64,000 bases of DNA from Platynereis dumerilii (taxonomy: Eukaryota > Annelida > Polychaeta > Phyllodocida > Nereididae): NCBI GenBank assembly GCA_026936325.1, contig JAPTHN010000008.1, positions 53,733,706-53,797,705 of the forward strand, given 5' to 3'. The notes below the pieces were generated by a model, which worked only from the letters and a program-made list of their open reading frames with translations, had not been told where the DNA came from and searched no databases. Below are positions 55,955-64,000 of this stretch, piece by piece. The position numbers and the translations under genes were made by a program. Positions within the stretch are counted from its first letter, which is position 1. Each line of letters begins with the position of its first letter.

Positions 55955-57760
55955 GTACCCCTGGCAGACTATTCCATACAATGAAGGCCCTGTACATAGT
56001 TTGCGACATAACCATTTTGGACAACATTGTTATCAATTTTAAACTTAAAATTATTTTGAATATCTCGATTAATTGGAGCGTTTAACACAAATTTTAAGAT
56101 ATCCTGATTTCTAGATATTCCAGGTATTTTAAACATTGGAAATATCGCTAACACTATTAAGTAAATCTGTATTAACAATGTCGTCACAGAAGGATCCTAA
56201 GTTGAACATTTTTAGCATCTGAATATGGTTCTTAATAACATGATCCTTCTCAGTATCAATGGTTTATACAGCTTATACATAAGTAAGCAGTCTGGCGCTT
56301 GCGGGTACGAATGGTTTGCTGGACCTTGCTGTTCTTGCATGTTGTGCTTGGGGTCTCCTGCGTGATGGTAGTGGTTGGTAGCAACTATACAATGGATGTT
56401 GCCTACTTTAATGCCCACTGCCTTTTGCCTGGCAAACTTCTCATATAATTCTAACAGAGTCTTTGCATTTTGCATACCTGGCCTTTTAGCATATTTGATG
56501 ACTTTACATAATTTGTTTCTGTGCACTTGTGTGCAATTCCCATACCATGCTGCCACACCAAAAATAATCACAGACTCTACAATAGATCTATAAAATAAAA
56601 AAGTTCAACTATTGTATTATCTACATGTAAATTGTACAGTTCTCTTACAAAGAACATCCTTGAATTGGCCTTCTTATAGATGGCGTTAACATTTGTTTCA
56701 AAGTTTAATTTACAATCAATTATGGTCCCTAAGTATTTGTACTCCGCCACTCTTTCTACAGTTTCATCATTTATAATAAGATCATCGTGTACATGTGGTG
56801 ATCGCCTAAAATCTATGATCAATTCTTTCGTCTTTTGCACATTGAGTAATAAATAGTTATCTTTACACCACGTAACAAAAGATTACTTCTTTTTGATAAT
56901 CATTGTCTTTGTTAACACAAAGTCCCACAAGGGCAGTGTCATCTGCATATTTATATACCTTACATGATGAACAACTAGATTGACAGGAGCCTGTATATAA
57001 AGTAAAGAGCAATGGTGAGAGGACGTATCCTTGCGGGGCGCCTGTTTCTGTATACACAGTCTCAGATAAAGTGCTATTAAATTTAACATATTTCTGTCTG
57101 TGACTCAAGACGCTTTAAATCCATAATACAATGTTTTGGTTAACTTTCATATTTATAAGTCTATTCAACATAATATGAACCTGTATTGTATTGAAGACGG
57201 ACCTGAAATCTATGAAAAGAATTTTACAAAATGACTTTTATGTTTACTATTTTGTGAATCCAAGAATTTTAAGGCATCATTTACAATCATGATAGTTGGG
57301 CCTAACGTACTTCTATTTTTAGTATAAGCAAATTGTAGAACATCTTGTTGAGAGCCAATGTACCACATCAGTTTCGCTTTGACAATCTTTTCCAAGCATT
57401 TCATGTCTACCGAAGTTAGTGCTACTGGCCTAAAATCATTGAGTATTTTAGGTTGTCGTTTTTTGGGAAGTGGAATTATTTCTGAGACTTTCCACATTGT
57501 TGGAACAGCTTTTTCCTAACTTCAGCACCCTGCCACTCAGCTTGTCCGGACCACCAGCTTTATGAATGTTAATTGTTAATTTTTGAGAGGCTTTGAAGTA
57601 CGTCACTTACATTTATAGTAACCTTGTCACCGCACATTTGTCTAATATTCTCAAGTGTATCTAAACATTCGTCTCTGAAGTCATAAACATCAAACCCTGA
57701 GTATAAATTTTCACAAGTCATTACAATGTTGTTTTACATCATCAACCACGATCGATTTTA
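55955..57760 (-). mobile_element. L2-like LINE relic, several stops and frame changes
   Basis: Pieces in order on the minus strand: an upstream piece with NIHKAGGPDKLSGRVLKLG (about 57530-57590); WKVSEIIPLPKKRQPKILND and RPVALTSVDMKCLEKIV (57210-57497); FNTIQ-type motif; SHRQKYVKFNS, TETGAPQGYVLSPLLFTLYT and KYADDTALVG (56863-57108); TKELIIDFRRSPH and VAEYKYLGTIIDCKLNF (56577-56840); IIFGVAAWYGN and RPGMQNAKTLLELYE (56212-56571). The GAPQG-YVLSPLLFTLYT style is that of the L2/Maui group. It is older than LINEs A-D. Confidence 0.82.
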
Positions 57761-59692
57761 CTGTCTTAGTTATACCAGTGATCTTTTTAAGACCAAGCCA
57801 TGCATCCTTTACACACTTTTACTGAAAAGATCTTTTCCTTAGCATATCGCTAGGATTTTTCCTAAGTGCAGAACTGCCTACAATTCAAGTAGCCAACCAC
57901 GTTGCTCATGTTGTCATAGCAACGAGAGGGATCTGTTTATCGTGCACTACCATGGATCAGGTATCTGTTCTATAATTCGTGTATTTTGGGCCTATAGGCT
58001 ATATTGTTTTGCAACTTGAATGTGCCTGCCACTATCCTGTGCCAATATTCTGGCCACTTCAGATAATATCCAGTGTTTACCCATTCTTTCTGAATGTTTA
58101 TCCTTCACTCCCTTTCCATGATATTACCTTTTCATATTTTTCAACAAACTGTTTTCCTTCTCTCAATACATCCACTCTCAACAGTCCTATAAAATAATGC
58201 TGGCTGTTTTCAATATTTACGGGTTTCCTCTTTAATATTTTCCACAGGCATCTGCATATTTCTTTTCATTAGAATTACGGAAGACAATGTACAAATAACT
58301 TTAATAATCAAAAATAAGACATTTTAGAGATACATAAAATTTGTACAATTACAATATACATATGTACAATACCATACTCAACATCATTAAATTGTGCAGA
58401 ATACAGCTAGAATGATTACATCATCAAGTAGAAACACAGGGATTCAAACTCTATACTTGAGAGTGCTATCCCTGGTTACATGTCATATGTTGTCCGCTCC
58501 AATCATCAGTGATACTAAGTAAACCTGTTTGGCCAGTCAGCAAAATTCACTGAGTTTTAGGCCTTTTGTCATTCTTTTCATTAACCTATACTTTAAACAG
58601 ATTAATTTACTAAAATTGTTAGATGTAGATTAAATTAGGTGATTCAGTCTCATTTTAGGTAGTAACTCAATTCAATATAGTCTACTATGATGCAACTTTG
58701 AAAGCAAAACAAATAGACCTTTATTTGGAAGTCAGTTAAGTCAAGTCATGAAATACTCAAGTCATGGCAAATTAGCAGGTCATGAAAATTGTTAAAGTCA
58801 AGTCATCAAGCACCCAAGTCAGGTCATGATGCCTGAACTCAGTGACTCCGGGCTCTAATACCAAAGCTCACACTTGTGGCAAAGTCGATAATTTGGTGAA
58901 GGATAGCGACCTCTCTTCCTTACTGTAAGCCATAGACATACCTAGAGCTACTCTATAACCTTTCAGCAAAAGAATTTGCAGACTTTTCAGAATCTGCTTA
59001 CATAAACAAAAGTACCTCCCCAGGGACCACTCTAATACGATTCCATTAATCCACTTTATGTTCACCTTTTCACGAGAGTGGCACACCTTCATTTTTCCTT
59101 TCTGTTTATCAGACCCAGTAAGGTGAACATTCCTTTTCATCAACCCTACTTGAAATTCCTTCCCCTAACCTTCTCGTGTTTATCCTTTTGGTCTGTGTTT
59201 AGACTAAACCCACTATTCTGTACCAGTCATATGTTTGTGTCGTTCATCCTGAGACGGCACAAGCCGAGTGAGCCACCACACCTTCATTTACATTTCTGCT
59301 TTCTGTGTAAAATCTGAGGGCCACACCTTCCCAGTTTACACTATTTTCTTCCTACCTTAATGCACCTTTCCATCAACCACTTAACATTCTAGTCCCACCT
59401 GTTTACTTCCACCAAACCCTCAACGTTTTCTGTCTTACCTGTTTATTTCACCTGAGTGTCTGGCAAACAGCGCTCTTTCATTTAAGCCACTCCGTTTCAA
59501 CAATACCTCTATAATTGCTACTAGTACATAGGGTAAAGCAGTTCCATGAAAGCGGACATTCACATATGAATTATGAATAATAGGGATGCATGGAAATGGA
59601 CAGAAAATGCCACCTGGCTATGAGTTGTCACTTTGGCAATTATGTCCAGTTGCATATGGTATATCCACAGTGCTACATCCTCTTCCCAACCA
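57761..59692. other. Stretch with no supported gene
   Basis: It contains an X-box at 57910-57923 and an AAGTCAAGTCATG-type simple repeat near 58736-58830. Frames at 58868-59317 are not convincing. Confidence 0.4.
57910..57923. promoter_or_regulatory. X-box (RFX-binding motif)
   Basis: GTTGTCATAGCAAC matches GTHNYYATRRNAAC with perfect GTTG/CAAC half-sites. No exon is identified next to it. Confidence 0.45.
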
Positions 59693-60948
59693 AATAGACC
59701 AGTACAGTTTTGGGGTAAGGCCACGCCTCCCCTTAGCGACCCCTAGCAACCACAAAAGGTCCGACAACATGTGTGCTGCTGTACCCCTTCTAACATGGGC
59801 AACATATATATATTTGGGAGCATTTTAGACCCAAATGTTTACATTTATCACTTATAAACTATGTATCGTGGGTCACAAGCTAAACCAAATAAGAATAGTT
59901 TACTGTACATTGACTTTGGACATATTTAAAACAATACATGCCTTTGTAATTAACACTAACACATGTAGAGAAGTATTTAAAGGCATATATAGGGGAAAAT
60001 CAAATAATGTTTCACAAGTTGCTAACACAGGATTTATCATCTATACATTTTCTGGGGTAACATATGGGCCTGTTGAATTAGTTTACTATCCTATAAAAAT
60101 ATAAAAAAATGACTTTATAAATTTCGATTACAGTACATGTAGGCCTACATTGATTTATCAAAAACAAATAATGACTTGACCAGTTAGGCCTATTATGACA
60201 TTTGACAATTAAACATAAGTATACTTTTACACCAGTTCTTTTCCTTTTGTTATATATACTGTTAACAGACTTTCAATAATTGCAATGTCAGGCTTACTAA
60301 AATAATATTGTCGGCAATGCACGGCTTCACAAAGAAAGCATTATTATCATACTCAATCAAAACGCCCTATGCGATAAATCGATGACTTATATAAGACTGC
60401 TTAAAATGGCTAATTAAGACAGCGTTATAATACTTATTTTGCAGCCTGATGATTTATAAAAACCCAAATGTAACTTTTACTCTATAAAGAAGCAAAATCT
60501 GCAGCCTAATCATGATCCATCAAGTGAGATATTTAGGGTAGAAATCTATAATAATTATTTCATTAAGATTTTCATTGGCTATGTATAAACATTGCTGCAC
60601 ACAATCAGTGATTATGTTTTGCATTATTTGTGTGTGGATAGTGTTATACTGTTGTAGCCTGCAATAAACTACTAATAAATTAATTCCAGGTATTGAAAAA
60701 GTGCAAAAATAAGTTACTAAAATCTTTATCCAATTCCACCATGCCCAACTTGAAGGTCCCATACCATTATAGGCTTACCTACTGGCCTAAAAATGGGTTT
60801 TAATTGGCAAAAACATCGATTATCCCATTGGAGCCTGTATGCAACTTGGGGTAGAATGTCGGAGTTTCGGTCACAGCTCTGTTACCCTTTTGGGGTGAAA
60901 CTATTGGCTGGCCTGCAGATTTGGAACAGCAAGCTCTACTGGTCTATT
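59693..60948. mobile_element. AATAGACC-ended TIR element, copy 2
   Basis: The left end AATAGACCAGTACAG is mirrored at the right (reverse complement AATAGACCAGTAGAG). It has the same size class as copy 1, and the two have pyrimidine- or GC-richer flanks just inside one end. No transposase frame is seen. Confidence 0.5.
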
Positions 60949-61139
60949 GCTGACAGTCATCATACTATTTTGAATACAACTCTTTCGTTTAGAATTGATT
61001 CTAAAATTTTACCAACGGCATACTTCAGAAATTCTCATACAAATGCCATCATCTCTGCTTGTTTTATTTGCAACAAACAAAGCGTACAGTCCATTTTAAT
61101 AGATTTTCTTTAAACAATAGCTAGAGTCAAATGTGGTCT

Positions 61140-61620
61140 AGAGTCAAATGTGGTCGAAAGACTCCCAAGGTCAACATTTACATTACATAATGACATATCG
61201 TAAGTCAAATCCATCACAATCATGAGAATGTTATAACTGCCATCAAAACTTAAGTTATTCTACAATTGCTGATTTAAGCTATTTACAGCTTGAGCCACCT
61301 TACATTTAACAAAAAACCTTCCTAGGGCCACTTTGAATGTTTGTCATTACAAACTCCCAGGAATTTTGTCTCAGTTACTTTCTGTAAAACTACACACTTT
61401 CATTAATTTTTCTATATAGGAATATAACATTGTTTCCAGTCGCATAAATGGTGGTATCATCTGCGGCCATAACAGTTTTACTAAATTTTAAAGACCTTGG
61501 CATACCATTACCATGGATTATGTGAAGTGAAGGACCTAGCACATAACCCTGCACGGGGTGTTCCAAATTTGACTTCATATTTTTTTCAGATAGAACTCCT
61601 TTAAACACGATTTTGATGCC
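61140..61620 (-). pseudogene. LINE RT fragment, heavily decayed
   Basis: The minus frame 61390-61608 reads HPVQGYVLGPSLHIIHGN and then TVMAADDTTIYATGNNVIFL, a worn PQGxxLGPLLFxIYxND...FADDTTIY block. Just beyond, VTETKFLGV and a KHSKW-like piece continue the family pattern. Many codons are changed or stopped. Confidence 0.65.
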
Positions 61621-64000
61621 TCTATCAGTAAGACCATTTCTTCCTGTTGTTCTATTTTAAATATTTCCCAAAATTTTCTTAGAATCATTTTAACATTTTG
61701 TGAGCTCCAGGTGTCTACTGGTTGACAGAGACAATCATAGCCTACTAGTCACACTTACAGACTAAATAGTCAGTCCTCAATTAAACAGCTTCCCAAATAT
61801 ATTCTTATCACTGCAGTTGAGGGAGCTCAGATAGCCAAGGATATGGCTATCACAATTCCAATAATTCAAAGACCAGATAGACTGGGATTTCAAGATGGTA
61901 ACTTGCAGACGGTAATAATTACAAACAAAGTGATGTATGGTTCACAGATAGACTAAAGAATAGAAAAAATTTATTGAAGATGACAGTGGGTTATATAGTG
62001 AAATGTACAAACAGGTAATTGGTGGATGGCAATCAGCCAATCAGAGAACAGTATTAATAAAATGGGACAGTGCCCTTATGCATTGTATAATCAGTATGTG
62101 GGTTCAGTGATTCTGGACTCCAGGTTTCATAACCAGAAAAGTGCTAATTGGTAAAGTGCAATTAACCTCCCTTAGATAGTTGTTATTGGCTTTTATCCCC
62201 CCAATTCATCTTAATTCCCAATAGAAAGAAGGCTGGATCACAGAGAATTGTCAGATGCCTTGGCTTGGCAAGGCCTTTGTGTTGGGGCTCATAGATAGGC
62301 CCAGCATGATAAATGGTACAACAATATAGAGGATTAAAATTAGGGCCCTTTGTGTAACTTGCTGTCACAAAGGGGAAGCCATATGTGAATGGACTTTAAT
62401 TATATGGTATCTTAAATGTGGACAATTCTCTGGACTGGCAAACTTGTATAATGCATTAAATGCATTGAAATTACTCTTGGCCAAAATGTACCAACTTAAA
62501 TGCAGAAAAGATATATTACCCAACTTTTGGATCCAAGCCTCACTGATCAAGGTAAATACATAGAAGTGCTGTAGGGAAGCTCTAAGAAATAGATCTAAGG
62601 AATATATATATAAAATGGTATTCATAATTGCATGTATGCTTTTACAATTTGTAATCAAATCACGCCTATACTGTAATGTTGCTTTTCTCCTTCATTGCTG
62701 TATATCTGTTTTTCTCTTGAATATATACTTCTGTGTATTTATGTGAGAATTCATCTTCACTAATTCCATATTTTGGTCTGTACCAATAGTGATCTTTTGT
62801 TCTGGTCCCTAACTTTAGTACAGCTAGATTAATAGCAATTAATATCAATCAACTTCATTAGTTCCAGGAACTCTATATATTTCATCAATTACAATGTTAG
62901 CCTGTTGTTATTTAATCAATATTCCAGTTTGAAATATAAAAGAGTAAAACTCATGTGTTTCCAGTTGAACATCCTTTAATGGTACTGTACAAAAATACTC
63001 ACTAGAGGGCCTTAGGTCCTCAGAGTACAGGACTACTATGATGCCACCTTGTGTTGGAATTGCACATTCTTAACACTCTCACTTAATTCTAAACACAGAA
63101 TTATCTAACTTCATAAAGCTACAATCAATAATCATTACAGCATACATGAACACAGGTGCATTTTACCACACATTTAAAACCTGACTTTCTTGGCGATGTT
63201 ATTTTAATCATTTCTAGTAGCAGTTAATTCTTTCAACATTGTATCAACCTTTGATTCAGCAGACATTTTCTCACTAGTCGGCATATGACAATGACACCGT
63301 CCTGAAACTGCCGGGCAGGACAGCGGTCTTTCTACCTTTTCCTTTTTTTTTTTTTGCATTTGACCTTGGTCAATTTGCATATTGTAGTATGATCGAATCT
63401 GGCTCTGTCCGAACAGTGTTCGGGGTGCCTGGCTTTCTCTTCGGTGCCGCACCGCATTACCACACGGTATTGTCTTTGTCCTACTAGCATACCAACTACT
63501 AATTGTTCCTCCACGATTTCAAATATTTGATCATAATTCCACTTTCTCAACCAATGAGCTACCAATATACACTTATTCATATGATGACCTAAACATTCTA
63601 GCATTATAGAGATCTCCACACATATATATATACTTCGGAGACTTTGCATTTGGATATAATGTGCTCTGTTAATCCAATATGATAATGTATATCTTTCCTA
63701 ATTACCATTGTGGTACTTATATCTCTGCAGCAATACTATAAATTCTGCTTTTATAACATGAAAGATGTTACTTTCTTTTGGCACGGGTCGCACTTTCATC
63801 GCTGCAACCCAGCCAATGCTCCCTTTGTCTCTAAGGCGCACCTATTTAGTTAATCCAGGACCCATTTTGCACCCGATGACCTTTGTGACTGATAGTTAAA
63901 CAAATCACATTGGGCCGAGTTGACCAAGGGCCCAGCCTGTGTAGTTCCTGCGCCAAATGGAAAATGTGTGTACAGCACATTGGCTTCAGCAATTATTATT
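61621..64000. other. Stretch with no supported gene
   Basis: The minus-strand 105-codon frame at 63332-63649 (contains GTEEKARHPEHCSDRARF) is open and moderately charged, but I recognise nothing in it. A T-run lies at 63345-63355. No repeat ends are identified. Confidence 0.4.

Noticed and set aside
63332-63649. 105-codon minus-strand frame as a gene
   Set aside because: It is open, but with no recognisable domain, no splice partners and a Lys-rich end from a T-run. Not enough to call.
1-64000. CRISPR array, bacterial operon or phage region
   Set aside because: No regularly spaced identical repeats with unique spacers, no clustered short-spaced genes, and clear spliced animal-type exons.
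1-64000. LTR retroelements, Polintons or other capsid-bearing elements
   Set aside because: I found no paired long terminal repeats, protease, integrase or capsid-like frames. Every RT seen is of the non-LTR type.

Overview
The window looks like 64 kb of AT-rich, transposon-crowded genomic DNA from a marine invertebrate animal. An echinoderm, hemichordate or similar deuterostome is my best guess. The reasons are spliced animal-type exons, many non-LTR retrotransposons, one of which carries a 2A-like peptide of the kind reported from sea-urchin elements, many short TIR elements, and frequent AGGCCTA motifs. I see no bacterial operon, CRISPR array, rRNA or functional tRNA gene. The species is inferred, not shown.

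Host genes are few and spread out. (1) On the plus strand, 5.2-7.5 kb holds a type I membrane protein: signal peptide, two CUB-like domains, LDLa and Cys-rich modules, one membrane span, and a tail with two PPxY motifs. The reading frame shifts by one base inside the membrane span. (2) On the minus strand, 14.6-24.7 kb holds a four-span MS4A/CD20-like gene in at least four phase-0 exons of 156, 57, 123 and 123 bp. Its introns are filled with nested mobile elements. (3) A paralogous exon for the last span of a second MS4A-like gene lies at 40.4 kb on the same strand. (4) An isolated serpin exon, ending at the reactive-loop hinge, lies at 8.6-8.8 kb on the minus strand.

The rest is mostly mobile DNA. 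There are five LINE groups. I call them A (2A + PHD + endonuclease + RT, 34.6-38.7 kb), B (one intact 1030-codon endonuclease-RT frame, 42.6-47.0 kb), C (47.0-49.1 kb), D (31.6-34.0 kb, with an older copy at 25.6-26.8 kb) and an L2-like relic at 56-57.8 kb. Non-autonomous DNA elements include TTAA-flanked (piggyBac-like), TA-flanked (Tc1/mariner-like) and hAT-like members, several with target-site duplications readable at both ends. A tRNA-derived SINE has a 14-bp duplication. Nesting is common: a TA-flanked element is split by a LINE-A piece that is itself split by LINE B (18.7-22.4 kb), and LINE C sits inside another TIR element.

The stretches 9.97-10.8, 12.2-12.7, 13-14.6, 30.6-31.6, 50.4-52.7, 57.8-59.7 and 61.6-64 kb show no gene I can support. 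The segment at 49.6-50.3 kb is the least familiar: richer in G+C, with an 88-codon open frame and a perfect RFX X-box, but no family I recognise.
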